DNA from: JALOAT01 sp041677345
Lineage (GTDB): Bacteria; Pseudomonadota; Gammaproteobacteria; Thiohalomonadales; Thiohalomonadaceae
Length of the DNA stretch: 64,000 bases
Reading direction: 5' to 3'
NCBI GenBank assembly: GCA_041677345.1
Contig: JBAYQE010000003.1
Coordinates: 1 to 64,000, forward strand
The notes beneath the pieces are model-generated. The model did no database searches. It worked only from the letters and a program-made list of their open reading frames with translations, and was not told the DNA's origin. The position numbers and the translations under genes are program-made. This document shows, in pieces, positions 53,859 through 61,966 of the stretch (its first letter is position 1; every line of letters begins with the position of its first letter).

Positions 53859-55067
53859 TCAGCCCTGCGAGTGCAGGGCCGACGTGGTATCCGCCACCCA
53901 CCGCACTGCGTCGATGAAGCTACGGGTGTAGGTGGCGGGGGCAATGCCGGAGTCTTCGAGCAGGTCCCAGGCCGCGCACTCATAGTGCAACACGTGACCG
54001 AGGACGTCACCGATGGGCCCCGCGCGGTAGACCAGCGCCGCCTTGACCTCCTTCACCAGCGGCAGGTCCGCCACCACGCGTTCCATGGGCTGATCCATGA
54101 GAGCATCCAGCACCGACAGCAGGCCGGCCGTGAAGTAGTGCTCCGGATCGGAGCGGTCTTGCACCCGTGCCAACTGCTCACACATCTTGGCGCGCACCAG
54201 CGCCGTATCGAGCAGGGCACGCGGCTTATCCTCCACGCGCGCCAACAGGATCAGACTGGCCCAGTTGCGGATGGTCTCGGTGCCCAGCATGAGCAGGGCC
54301 TGGCGTACCGAATCAATCTGGTGGCGCAGGGCGAGCGCGGCGGAATTCACATAGCGAAGCAAGCGGTAGGCGAGCCCCACGTCCCGGACGATGATCTCTT
54401 CGAGTTCCTTGAACTCCACCGCCGGGTCCTGAATGCGCGCCAGCAACTGCAGCAGCACCATGCGATTGGCACCAACGCTGCGCGACCGGATCACATGCGG
54501 CTTGGCAAGGAAATAGCCCTGGAAGTAGTCGAAACCCAGTGCGCGGCAGAGCTCGAATTCTTCATAGGATTCCACCTTCTCGGCCACCAGCTTGACACCG
54601 TGGTGACGCAGGCGCGCCACGTGTTCGCGCAGCTCCTGCTCGCCCAGGCTGAGCACGTCCAGCTTCACGATGCGGGCATGGCGGAGCAGGGGTTCGATAC
54701 CGGGGCGGAAACGGAAGTCGTCGAGCGCAATGGTGTAGCCCCGTAGCGCGAGTTCTTCGAGGGTGGCGAGCACCACGGGCACGGGCTCCACGTCCTCCAG
54801 CACCTCCAGCGCGACCTGGTGGGGTGGAAACGGCAGCGGATAATGGCCATCGAGAAAGCCGGTCGACAGATTGATGAACACCGTGTGTTTGCCCGCGACG
54901 GCGTCCAGTCCCATATCCATGACGGTATTGAGGATGATCTGGCCGGTCATGGCGTCGCCGTGCGGCAGCGCCCCACCCGGGCAACGAAACAGGAGTTCGT
55001 AGGCGAATACCGCGAGGTCCCGGTCGTAGATGGGCTGGCGGCCCACGTAGATGTCTTCCATTGTCAT
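53859..55067 (-). CDS. EAL-HDOD signalling protein
   Basis: The 402-residue protein couples an EAL-like domain (about 5-200) to an HDOD domain (about 200-380), as in YuxH-type proteins. The EAL signature is altered to YELLFR (residues 23-28). The later motifs ALDDF and QGYFLAKP are kept, while AEGVET becomes AEKVES. It is probably a cyclic-di-GMP-binding or non-catalytic regulator, but residual activity cannot be excluded. The ATG at 55067 follows AAGGA. A palindrome lies 53 nt upstream. Confidence 0.85.
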   Translation of the reverse strand: MTMEDIYVGRQPIYDRDLAVFAYELLFRCPGGALPHGDAMTGQIILNTVMDMGLDAVAGKHTVFINLSTGFLDGHYPLPFPPHQVALEVLEDVEPVPVVLATLEELALRGYTIALDDFRFRPGIEPLLRHARIVKLDVLSLGEQELREHVARLRHHGVKLVAEKVESYEEFELCRALGFDYFQGYFLAKPHVIRSRSVGANRMVLLQLLARIQDPAVEFKELEEIIVRDVGLAYRLLRYVNSAALALRHQIDSVRQALLMLGTETIRNWASLILLARVEDKPRALLDTALVRAKMCEQLARVQDRSDPEHYFTAGLLSVLDALMDQPMERVVADLPLVKEVKAALVYRAGPIGDVLGHVLHYECAAWDLLEDSGIAPATYTRSFIDAVRWVADTTSALHSQG

Positions 55068-55119
55068 CCGATTCCTTCAGGAATCCCTAACTCAATCCAG
55101 GGTCATCACTGACACGGCA

Positions 55120-55143
55120 AGTGTCCATCACGTTCAGTGGACA
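55120..55143. promoter_or_regulatory. Operator-like palindrome GTGTCCA-N10-TGGACAC
   Basis: Perfect 7-bp half-sites (55120-55126 and 55137-55143) are 10 nt apart, giving a 17-bp centre-to-centre distance, about one and a half helical turns. It lies between the divergent EAL-HDOD and desaturase genes, so a dimeric regulator could control either. The sequence does not match the DesT or FabR site that I know. Confidence 0.45.
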
Positions 55144-55251
55144 CATTGCGAGCGCCTGCGCACCCCGCAGGCTATCAGAAATCCCGTAGCGCGCTCTACG
55201 TACCCGGCAGCTATATATCCATGCTGGAACCACGATGTGAGGTAGTTACCC

Positions 55252-56430
55252 ATGTCCAACGGTATGCTCGACTTGCCGCTCGCGGGCTATGTGCTTTACA
55301 CCCTGTCCGTCACGCACGTGACCATCGTGGCGGTGACCCTCTACCTGCACCGCGCACAGGCGCATCGTGCGGTGGAACTCCATCCCGCGATGAGCCACTT
55401 CTTCCGCTTCTGGCTATGGCTCACCACCGGCATGGTGACCCGCCAGTGGGTGGCCGTGCACCGCAAGCACCACGCCCACTGCGAAGGCACCGAGGACCCG
55501 CACAGCCCACAGGTCTTGGGGTTATCACATGTACTCTGGCGGGGCGCGGAGCTCTACCGCAGCGAGGCCGCCAAGCGCGACACGCTGGAGCGATTCGGCA
55601 AGGGAACGCCGAACGACTGGCTGGAACGCCACGTGTATGGGCACGGCGGGTTGGGCGTGACCCTCATGCTCGCCGTCGACCTGGTCCTGCTCGGCGTGGG
55701 CGGGCTCAGCGTCTGGGGTATCCAGATGCTATGGATCCCCTTCTGGGCGGCGGGGGTGATCAACGGCGTGGGGCACTACTTCGGCTACCGCAACTTCCAG
55801 ACCCCGGATGCCTCGCGGAACATCGTGCCTGTCGGCCTGCTCATCGGTGGCGAGGAATTGCACAACAACCACCATGCCTATCCCCATTCGGCCAAGCTGT
55901 CGGCACAGCGCTGGGAGTTGGATATCGGCTGGTTGTACATCCGCCTGCTTTCGGCATTGCGCCTCGCGCGGATCAGGTCGGTGGCTCCGCCGCCGGCGAA
56001 GCGTACGCGTGCGGGACTCGACGTGGAAGCCGCACGCGCCATCGTGGTGGCACGGTTGCAGGTGCTTGCCGGCTACGGACGGGAGGTACTCGCGCGGATC
56101 CTCCGGGACGAACTGAGGCGTGTGCCGGATCGGCGCCTGAAGCGCCAGCTCAGGACTGTGCGTCCGTTACTGCTGCTGGAAGAGGCTCTGCTCGACGAGC
56201 ACCGGCGGCGCGATCTCGATCGGGCCTTGAGCCACAGCCAGGCGCTACGTACCGCCTACGAGTTCCGCAGGCGTCTCCAGGCGGTGTGGCAACAGTCTGC
56301 CGCGCACGGCCCCGAGGCCATGCTCAAGGCCCTGCAGGAGTGGTGTCGCCAGGCCGAGGTCACCGGTATCGATGCGCTGTCGGAATTCGCGCGGCGGCTG
56401 GGTGGTTACCGCCTGCGCCGGTCCACATGA
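55252..56430 (+). CDS. Membrane fatty acid desaturase with a C-terminal extension
   Basis: The first 235 residues form an acyl-lipid or acyl-CoA delta-9-type desaturase: three di-iron histidine boxes (H33xxxxH38, H70xxHH74, H204NNHH208) and four membrane helices. The remaining 157 residues are highly charged and helical, end with ALQEWCRQAEVTGIDALSEFARRL, and are not part of a normal desaturase. They could resemble the C-terminal part of some transposases, as I recall such similarity, but I cannot test this. The ATG follows GAGGT. It should introduce double bonds into membrane lipids. Confidence 0.87.
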   Translation: MSNGMLDLPLAGYVLYTLSVTHVTIVAVTLYLHRAQAHRAVELHPAMSHFFRFWLWLTTGMVTRQWVAVHRKHHAHCEGTEDPHSPQVLGLSHVLWRGAELYRSEAAKRDTLERFGKGTPNDWLERHVYGHGGLGVTLMLAVDLVLLGVGGLSVWGIQMLWIPFWAAGVINGVGHYFGYRNFQTPDASRNIVPVGLLIGGEELHNNHHAYPHSAKLSAQRWELDIGWLYIRLLSALRLARIRSVAPPPAKRTRAGLDVEAARAIVVARLQVLAGYGREVLARILRDELRRVPDRRLKRQLRTVRPLLLLEEALLDEHRRRDLDRALSHSQALRTAYEFRRRLQAVWQQSAAHGPEAMLKALQEWCRQAEVTGIDALSEFARRLGGYRLRRST

Positions 56431-56433
56431 AAA

Positions 56434-56453
56434 AGCCCGGCACGGGCCGGGCT
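56434..56453. terminator. Bidirectional terminator between the desaturase gene and rpmG
   Basis: An 8-bp stem, AGCCCGGC with GCCGGGCT, is flanked by A-runs on the left and CTTTCGTT on the right. It lies between convergent genes and carries a clear T-run for leftward transcripts from rpmG. Confidence 0.8.
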
Positions 56454-56481
56454 CTTTCGTTGCGCCGGAGGCGAGGCGCGA

Positions 56482-56649
56482 TTACTTGATCTTCGCTTCC
56501 TTGTACAGCACGTGCTGGCGGACGACGGGATCGTACTTCTTGATCTCCATCTTTTCCGGCATGGTGCGCTTGTTCTTGGTCGTGGTGTAGTAGTGGCCGG
56601 TACCGGCGCTGGAAACCAGCTTGATCTTGTCGCGTGCACCCTTGGCCAT
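56482..56649 (-). CDS. rpmG: 50S ribosomal protein L33
   Basis: The 55-residue protein MAKGARDKIKLVSSAGTGHY... matches E. coli L33 almost throughout, with TTTKNKRTMPEKMEIKKYDP and the VLYKEAKIK ending. It is the zinc-free form, with no CxxC pairs. It lies just after rpmB and ends at a bidirectional terminator. Confidence 0.96.
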   Translation of the reverse strand: MAKGARDKIKLVSSAGTGHYYTTTKNKRTMPEKMEIKKYDPVVRQHVLYKEAKIK

Positions 56650-56652
56650 GGC

Positions 56653-56889
56653 TTACACCTTCTCGCCGCGGGCACGCATGTCCGCCAGTACGGCGTCGAT
56701 GCCCTTTTTGTCGATGATGCGCATGCCCTTGGAGCTCACACGCAGGCTCACGAAGCGCTTCTCGCCCTCCACCCAGAAGCGGTGGGTGTGCAGGTTGGGC
56801 AGGAAGCGACGGTTGGTCTTGTTGTTGGCATGGGACACATTGTGTCCGGTGACCGGGCGCTTACCGGTCACTTGGCAAACTCTGGACAT
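56653..56889 (-). CDS. rpmB: 50S ribosomal protein L28
   Basis: The 78-residue basic protein MSRVCQVTGKRPVTGHNVSHA... matches the L28 family at full length. It lacks the four zinc cysteines of the other L28 type. rpmB-rpmG beside radC and divergent coaBC is the standard gammaproteobacterial arrangement. Confidence 0.96.
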   Translation of the reverse strand: MSRVCQVTGKRPVTGHNVSHANNKTNRRFLPNLHTHRFWVEGEKRFVSLRVSSKGMRIIDKKGIDAVLADMRARGEKV

Positions 56890-57021
56890 GGGCTCTTGCC
56901 TCCGGATTCTCGAATTCTGACCCGCCGCTGGGCAGGAAGCCGGGTTTTATAACAGAAACCCGTTGGCGGAACAAGCCTGGGGAGCTGAAGAGAAAAGCTT
57001 GAACCACGGGGTTAAAGCTTT

Positions 57022-57693
57022 TCACAACAACCCGCGCTCGGCGAAGGAGACCATGTTCTCGCCGACGATGATGTGGTCCAGCACGCGCACGTCCACCAGG
57101 GCGAGGGCGTCCTTGAGGCGGCGGGTGATGGCCTCGTCGGCACGGCTGGGCTCGGCCACGCCGGAGGGATGGTTATGGGCCAGGATCACGGCCGCCGCGT
57201 TATGGGTGAGGACCCGGCGGACCACCTCGCGGGGGTGGACGCTGGCACCGTCCACGGTGCCGAAGAACAGTTCCTCGAAGGCGAGCACGCGGTGACGGTT
57301 GTCCAGGAACAGCACGGCGAACACCTCTTGGGGGCGGTCGCGCAGGCGGGCGCTCAGGTAGCGGCGGGTGGCGTCAGGGCTGGTGAGCGCATCACCGCGG
57401 GCGAGGGTGCTCGCCAGGTGTCGGCGGGCCAGTTCCAGGGTGGCCTGCAACTGCACATACTTGGCTGCACCCAGGCCCGGGCGGGCGCAAAAGGTGGTGA
57501 CGTTGGCCTCGAGCAGTGGACGCAGGCCACCGAAGCCGGTGAGTAACTCCCGCGCCAGGTCGACCGCGGTCTTGCCGCGCAAGCCGGTGCGCAGGAAGAT
57601 GGCGAGCAACTCGGCGTCCGACAACGCCTCCGGGCCGCGCTCCAGCAGTTTTTCCCGCGGCCGCTCCGCCAGCGGCCAATCCGATATGGCCAT
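57022..57693 (-). CDS. radC: RadC family JAMM/MPN+ protein
   Basis: The 223-residue protein has a helix-hairpin-helix-like N-terminal part (ERPREKLLERGPEALSDAELLAIFLRTG) and a JAMM metal-binding domain with HNHPSG and the upstream glutamate in FEELFFGTVD. The metal site is intact, so it may be a hydrolase; the old role in DNA repair is not secure. The ATG at 57691-57693 has GGAGGT upstream. Confidence 0.94.
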   Translation of the reverse strand: MAISDWPLAERPREKLLERGPEALSDAELLAIFLRTGLRGKTAVDLARELLTGFGGLRPLLEANVTTFCARPGLGAAKYVQLQATLELARRHLASTLARGDALTSPDATRRYLSARLRDRPQEVFAVLFLDNRHRVLAFEELFFGTVDGASVHPREVVRRVLTHNAAAVILAHNHPSGVAEPSRADEAITRRLKDALALVDVRVLDHIIVGENMVSFAERGLL

Positions 57694-57780
57694 GGGACCT
57701 CCGTGTCCTGTACGTGAAGGCCGCATGGTAACGGCTGCGGGGCGGGTCGAAAAGCGGGAGCCGGCCAATCGCGCGCGGAA

Positions 57781-57822
57781 GGTCGCTCCCGCGGCCCATC
57801 GCGGCCACAAGCGCGCTCCCAC
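57781..57822. repeat. REP-like palindromic element before coaBC
   Basis: Read on the minus strand it begins GTGGGAGCGCGCTTGTGGCC and contains GGAGCG twice around a GGCC...GGCC stem and CGCGATGGG. It resembles the GTGGGAGCGG...CCGCGAT REP group and the copy at 21530-21556. It lies in the radC-coaBC gap. Confidence 0.65.
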
Positions 57823-57843
57823 GGCGTGATAAACTCCGCCGCC

Positions 57844-59046
57844 ATGAACCTGCAGGGTAAGCACATACTCCTCGGCATTACCGGCGGCATCGCGGCCTAC
57901 AAGACCCCGGCGCTGGTACGCGCGCTGGGTCGCGCCGGCGCCGAGGTGCGCGTGGTGACCACACCCGCCGCCGAGGCCTTCGTGACCCCATTGAGCCTGC
58001 AGGCAGTGTCGGGGCACCCGGTGCGCCGCGATCTCTTCGACGCCGCGGCCGAGGCCGGCATGGATCACATCGCCCTGGCGCGCTGGGCCGACCTGGTGCT
58101 GGTGGCCCCGGCCACGGCGGATTTCATGGCACGCCTGGCCGCCGGCATGGCCGATGACCTGCTCGCCACCCTGTGCCTCGCCACCGCCGCGCCCATTGCC
58201 CTCGCCCCGGCCATGAACCAGCAGATGTGGCGGGCCCTGGCGACCGCGCACAATGCGCGCGTATTGGCCGCACGCGGCGTGCACCTGTTCGGCCCGGCCG
58301 AGGGCGAGCAGGCCTGTGGCGAGAGCGGCCCGGGCCGTATGCTGGAGCCCGGCGAACTGGTCGAGCGTTGTACCGACTTGTTGGCGGCCCGTGGCACCCT
58401 GGCGGGCGTGCGCGTCCTGGTGACGGCCGGCCCCACCCGCGAAGCCGTGGACCCGGTGCGCTTCCTGTCGAACCGCAGCTCCGGTCGCATGGGCTTCGCC
58501 ATGGCCGAGGCCGCCGCCGCGCTCGGGGCCGGGGTAACCCTGGTGAGTGGCCCGGTGGACCTGCCGACGCCGGCGGGTGTGGAACGCGTGGACGTAGTGA
58601 GCGCCGCGGAAATGGCCGCGGCCGTGGCGGCACGCAGCTTCGATGTGTTCATCGGCACCGCGGCAGTCGCCGACTACCGGCCGGTGCAGAGCGCCGACCA
58701 GAAGATCAAGAAGACCGCCGAACGTCTCACCCTGGAGCTGGAGCGCAACCCGGATATCCTGGCGTCGGTCGCTGCCCGGGCCGACCGCCCCTTCACCGTC
58801 GGCTTCGCCGCCGAGACCGGGCACCTCGAGGCCCATGCCCGTGACAAGCTGACCCGCAAGCAGCTCGACCTCATCGCCGCCAACGACGTGAGCGCCGGCG
58901 CACAGGGCGGCTTCGACAGCCCGGTCAATGCCCTGCGCGTGTTCTGGGCCGGCGGTGAGGTCAGCCTGCCGCTGCAGGACAAGCGCCGCCTGGCGCGACA
59001 ACTGATGGACTTGATCGTCGAACATTACCGGAGCCGTCGCTCATGA
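57844..59046 (+). CDS. coaBC: Bifunctional phosphopantothenoylcysteine decarboxylase/phosphopantothenate-cysteine ligase
   Basis: CoaBC joins cysteine to phosphopantothenate and decarboxylates the product on the way to CoA. The 400-residue protein has the FMN-binding decarboxylase half (GITGGIAAYKTP; APAMNQQMW) and the ligase half (VTAGPTREAVDPVRFLSNRS). The ATG at 57844 fits the family. Its stop overlaps dut by 4 bp. Confidence 0.96.
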   Translation: MNLQGKHILLGITGGIAAYKTPALVRALGRAGAEVRVVTTPAAEAFVTPLSLQAVSGHPVRRDLFDAAAEAGMDHIALARWADLVLVAPATADFMARLAAGMADDLLATLCLATAAPIALAPAMNQQMWRALATAHNARVLAARGVHLFGPAEGEQACGESGPGRMLEPGELVERCTDLLAARGTLAGVRVLVTAGPTREAVDPVRFLSNRSSGRMGFAMAEAAAALGAGVTLVSGPVDLPTPAGVERVDVVSAAEMAAAVAARSFDVFIGTAAVADYRPVQSADQKIKKTAERLTLELERNPDILASVAARADRPFTVGFAAETGHLEAHARDKLTRKQLDLIAANDVSAGAQGGFDSPVNALRVFWAGGEVSLPLQDKRRLARQLMDLIVEHYRSRRS

Positions 59047-59504
59047 AACGCCATCCCGTGCAACTGAAAATCCTCGATGAGCGCCTCGGCCGCGACTATC
59101 CCCCGCCGGAGTACGCCACGGCCGGTGCCGCCGGCCTCGACTTGCGCGCCATGCTGGAGGCGCCGGTCATCCTCGGCCCGGGCGAGACCACCCTGGTACC
59201 CACGGGCATCGCCGTGCACATAGGCGATCCGGGCCTCGCGGCCATGCTGCTGCCCCGCTCCGGGCTCGGCCACAAACACGGCATCGTACTCGGCAACCTG
59301 GTGGGCCTCATCGATTCCGACTACCAGGGGCAGGTATTCGTGTCCTGTTGGAACCGGGGGAACGATTCTTTTACGATCCAGGTCGGCGAGCGGATCGCAC
59401 AGATGGTCTTCGTGCCGGTGGTGCAGGTCGCCTTCCAGATCGTCGATAACTTCAATGAGAGTGCGCGCGGTACCGGCGGCTTCGGCCACACCGGACGACA
59501 CTGA
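59043..59504 (+). CDS. dut: Deoxyuridine 5'-triphosphate nucleotidohydrolase
   Basis: Dut hydrolyses dUTP to dUMP. The 153-residue trimeric enzyme has the five family motifs, including AGLDLRA, PRSGLGHKHG, GLIDSDYQGQV, GERIAQMV and the C-terminal RGTGGFGHTGR. It overlaps coaBC by 4 bp. Confidence 0.97.
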   Translation: MKRHPVQLKILDERLGRDYPPPEYATAGAAGLDLRAMLEAPVILGPGETTLVPTGIAVHIGDPGLAAMLLPRSGLGHKHGIVLGNLVGLIDSDYQGQVFVSCWNRGNDSFTIQVGERIAQMVFVPVVQVAFQIVDNFNESARGTGGFGHTGRH

Positions 59505-59634
59505 AGCTCGAACGCGCCCGGGTGCATCCACCCATCCGCCGCCTGTCCCCGCCCGCGGCGGCAACGCACAGGTTTGCCAACGGTGCGCCGTAGCGCACGG
59601 CGGTCTTCGTCAACTTCGGAGTACCTTCACAATC

Positions 59635-60528
59635 ATGAGCCCCAACACCCCTGCGGCGGTGACCAACGCCCGCATCCTGTCCGAAGCCCTGCCCTATATC
59701 CGGCGCTTCTACGGCAAGACCATCGTCATCAAGTACGGCGGCAACGCCATGAACGATGCCGCCGACGTGAGCTTCGCGCGCGACGTCGTACTCATGAAGC
59801 TGGTGGGCATGAATCCGGTGGTGGTGCACGGTGGCGGGCCGCAGATCGGCGACCTGCTCAAGCGCCTCGGCAAGGAGAGCCACTTCATCGAGGGCATGCG
59901 CGTCACCGATGCCGAGACCATGGACGTGGTGCAGATGGTACTCGGCGGCCTGGTCAACAAGCAGATCGTCAGCCTGCTCAACCGCCACGGCGGCAAGGCC
60001 GTGGGCCTGACCGGCAAGGACGCGGACCTCATCCGTGCCCGCAAGCTCACCTTCAAGCGCAACGCCCCCGAGATGAACGCCCCCGAGATCATCGACATCG
60101 GCCATGTGGGCGAGGTGGAATCGGTGGACGGCACCGTGGTGGACATGCTGGTGCAGGGCGATTTCATCCCGGTCATCGCGCCGGTGGGCGTGGGCCCGGA
60201 CGGCGAGTCCTACAACATCAACGCCGACGTGGTGGCCGGCAAGGTGGCCGAGGCACTCAAGGCCGAGAAGCTCATGCTGCTCACCAACACCGCCGGCCTG
60301 CTCGACAAGCAGGGCCAGGTGCTCACCGGTCTCACCGCCGCACAAGTGGACGGGCTCATCGGCGACGGCACCATCTACGGTGGCATGCTGCCCAAGATCC
60401 GCTGCGCGGTCGAGGCGGTGAACAACGGCGTGCAGAGTGCGCACATCATTGACGGCCGCGTGGAGCACGCGTTGCTGCTGGAGATTTTCACCGACGAAGG
60501 TGTCGGTTCGCTGATCCGTAAGGAGTAA
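59635..60528 (+). CDS. argB: Acetylglutamate kinase
   Basis: ArgB phosphorylates N-acetylglutamate in arginine synthesis. The 297-residue protein has KYGGNAM, VHGGGPQIG, the substrate loop NRHGGKAVGLTGKD and NINADVVAGKVAEAL. The N-terminal extension before helix 1 is that of the hexameric, arginine-inhibited type. The start at 59635 is the first ATG consistent with the family. Many relatives have algC between dut and argB; only a 130-bp gap is here. Confidence 0.96.
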   Translation: MSPNTPAAVTNARILSEALPYIRRFYGKTIVIKYGGNAMNDAADVSFARDVVLMKLVGMNPVVVHGGGPQIGDLLKRLGKESHFIEGMRVTDAETMDVVQMVLGGLVNKQIVSLLNRHGGKAVGLTGKDADLIRARKLTFKRNAPEMNAPEIIDIGHVGEVESVDGTVVDMLVQGDFIPVIAPVGVGPDGESYNINADVVAGKVAEALKAEKLMLLTNTAGLLDKQGQVLTGLTAAQVDGLIGDGTIYGGMLPKIRCAVEAVNNGVQSAHIIDGRVEHALLLEIFTDEGVGSLIRKE

Positions 60529-60534
60529 GAGCGA

Positions 60535-61158
60535 ATGGCGGAGAAGAGCGAGAAACACTCACGCCGGCAGCAGATCCTGGAGGCCTTGGCGCACCAGTTG
60601 GAGACCAGCCCGGGGGAGCGCATCACCACCGCCAGCCTGGCCAAGGCCGTGGGCGTGTCCGAGGCGGCGCTTTATCGCCATTTCCCCAGCAAGGCGCGCA
60701 TGTTCGAGGGCTTGATCGAGTTCATCGAGGATTCGGTGTTCGGTCTGGTGAACCGCATCCTGGCCGAACATGACAGTGCCGCCGCGCGCTGCGAGCGCAT
60801 CCTCACGGTCCTGCTGGGTTTTTCCGCACGCAATCCGGGCATCACGCGCATCCTGGTGGGCGATGCCCTGGTGGGTGAGACCGACCGGCTGCGGGTACGC
60901 ATCGGCCAGTTCTTCGATCGCATGGAGACACAGCTCAAGCAGGTGCTGCGCGAAGGCGAACTGGCCGGAGAGGTACGGCCCGGCACCCCGGTGGGGGCAG
61001 CGGCCAACCTGCTCCTTTCCGTGGCGGCAGGACGCATGGGACAGTTCGTACGCAGCGGCTTCAAACGCGAGCCGCTGGAGGCCTGGGAGCAGCAATGGCC
61101 CATGCTGGCGCAAGGCCTGTTCGCCACGCGCACCCTGCCCGGCGTGGCCCTCGGTTGA
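60535..61158 (+). CDS. slmA: Nucleoid occlusion factor SlmA
   Basis: SlmA is a TetR-type DNA-binding protein that stops FtsZ assembly over the nucleoid. The 207-residue protein has the helix-turn-helix TTASLAKAVGVSEAALYRHFPSK and the family C-terminal dimer region. It lies 6 nt after argB. In E. coli it follows dut directly. Confidence 0.93.
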   Translation: MAEKSEKHSRRQQILEALAHQLETSPGERITTASLAKAVGVSEAALYRHFPSKARMFEGLIEFIEDSVFGLVNRILAEHDSAAARCERILTVLLGFSARNPGITRILVGDALVGETDRLRVRIGQFFDRMETQLKQVLREGELAGEVRPGTPVGAAANLLLSVAAGRMGQFVRSGFKREPLEAWEQQWPMLAQGLFATRTLPGVALG

Positions 61159-61222
61159 CGCCTGCGGCAACGGCCCGCGCCGCGACGCTCCGGCTGAAGC
61201 GCGGGCCCTGACGCCAGGCGGG
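61159..61222 (+). terminator. Hairpin between convergent slmA and the DUF4124 gene
   Basis: GGCCCGCGC (61172-61180) pairs with GCGCGGGCC (61199-61207), and an outer GCCTG/CAGGC pair extends it. There is no T-run, so it may act with Rho or only protect 3' ends. Confidence 0.4.
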
Positions 61223-61237
61223 GCAGGAACGCAGGCG

Positions 61238-61870
61238 CTACTTCCCGCGCATCTCCGTCAGCTCACGGAAACGCAGCAGGTCCTGGTCGTACTTGTGCTC
61301 CAGGGCCACCAGTTCCTCCTGCTTCACGGCCACATAGGCCTGCTTGTTCTCGAGCTGCTTCTGCAGCGTGCCCATGTCGTTCTGGAGAGCCGTCGGGACG
61401 GACTTGCCGGCACGCCCCAAGCGTTCCGCACGCTTGTGGTATTCGGCGAGCTTGGCTTCCAGCTTGTCGATATTCATGCGCGTATAGGTAAGCACGTCCT
61501 TGAGCGCGGAGACCTGGCGCTCGCGGGCCATGATGATGTCCTGCTCACTGGCGAAGGTGGAAAGCAGCACGCGGTCGTTGCGCGCCTGCTCCTCACGCCG
61601 TCGCTGCGCCTCGACAGCCTGTGCATCCTGCACCTCCTTCTGTCGTTCCTGCTCCGCGCGCTCTTGGGGACTCATGGCCGGTTCCTGCACCTCGAGGGTC
61701 ATGCCGTGCTGGTTGAGCACGCGACTCTCCTGTTGCGCGTACTCAGGCGGCACTTCATTGCCGCATTCACGCACGCCGTCGCTGTTGGTCCAGCACTTGA
61801 TGGCCGCCGGTGTGGGTGCCGCGCCCAGGGCAAGCATCAGCGCAGCGAGTAGATGAGGTGTGATACGCAT
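61238..61870 (-). CDS. DUF4124-domain exported protein
   Basis: The 210-residue protein has a signal peptide (cleaved near PAAA, residue 23), a short DUF4124-like segment (IKCWTNSDGVRECGNEVPPEY) and a long charged coiled coil (about 65-205). It should be periplasmic. Function unknown. It is divergent from the second TSUP gene. Confidence 0.8.
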   Translation of the reverse strand: MRITPHLLAALMLALGAAPTPAAIKCWTNSDGVRECGNEVPPEYAQQESRVLNQHGMTLEVQEPAMSPQERAEQERQKEVQDAQAVEAQRRREEQARNDRVLLSTFASEQDIIMARERQVSALKDVLTYTRMNIDKLEAKLAEYHKRAERLGRAGKSVPTALQNDMGTLQKQLENKQAYVAVKQEELVALEHKYDQDLLRFRELTEMRGK

Positions 61871-61966
61871 GACATTCCCGCTTGAGACTCAGGTCGATAG
61901 TCCGATGAGCCGTCGCGGCCAGTATACTGCCGTGCCTGTCGTCTCCCCACCGCCCACCCCGAATCT

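Noticed and set aside
57694..59025. Long open frame on the minus strand continuous with radC and antisense to coaBC
   Set aside because: radC starts at its own well-supplied ATG at 57693. The upstream part is antisense to a clear coaBC gene and has a composition typical of antisense frames in GC-rich DNA.
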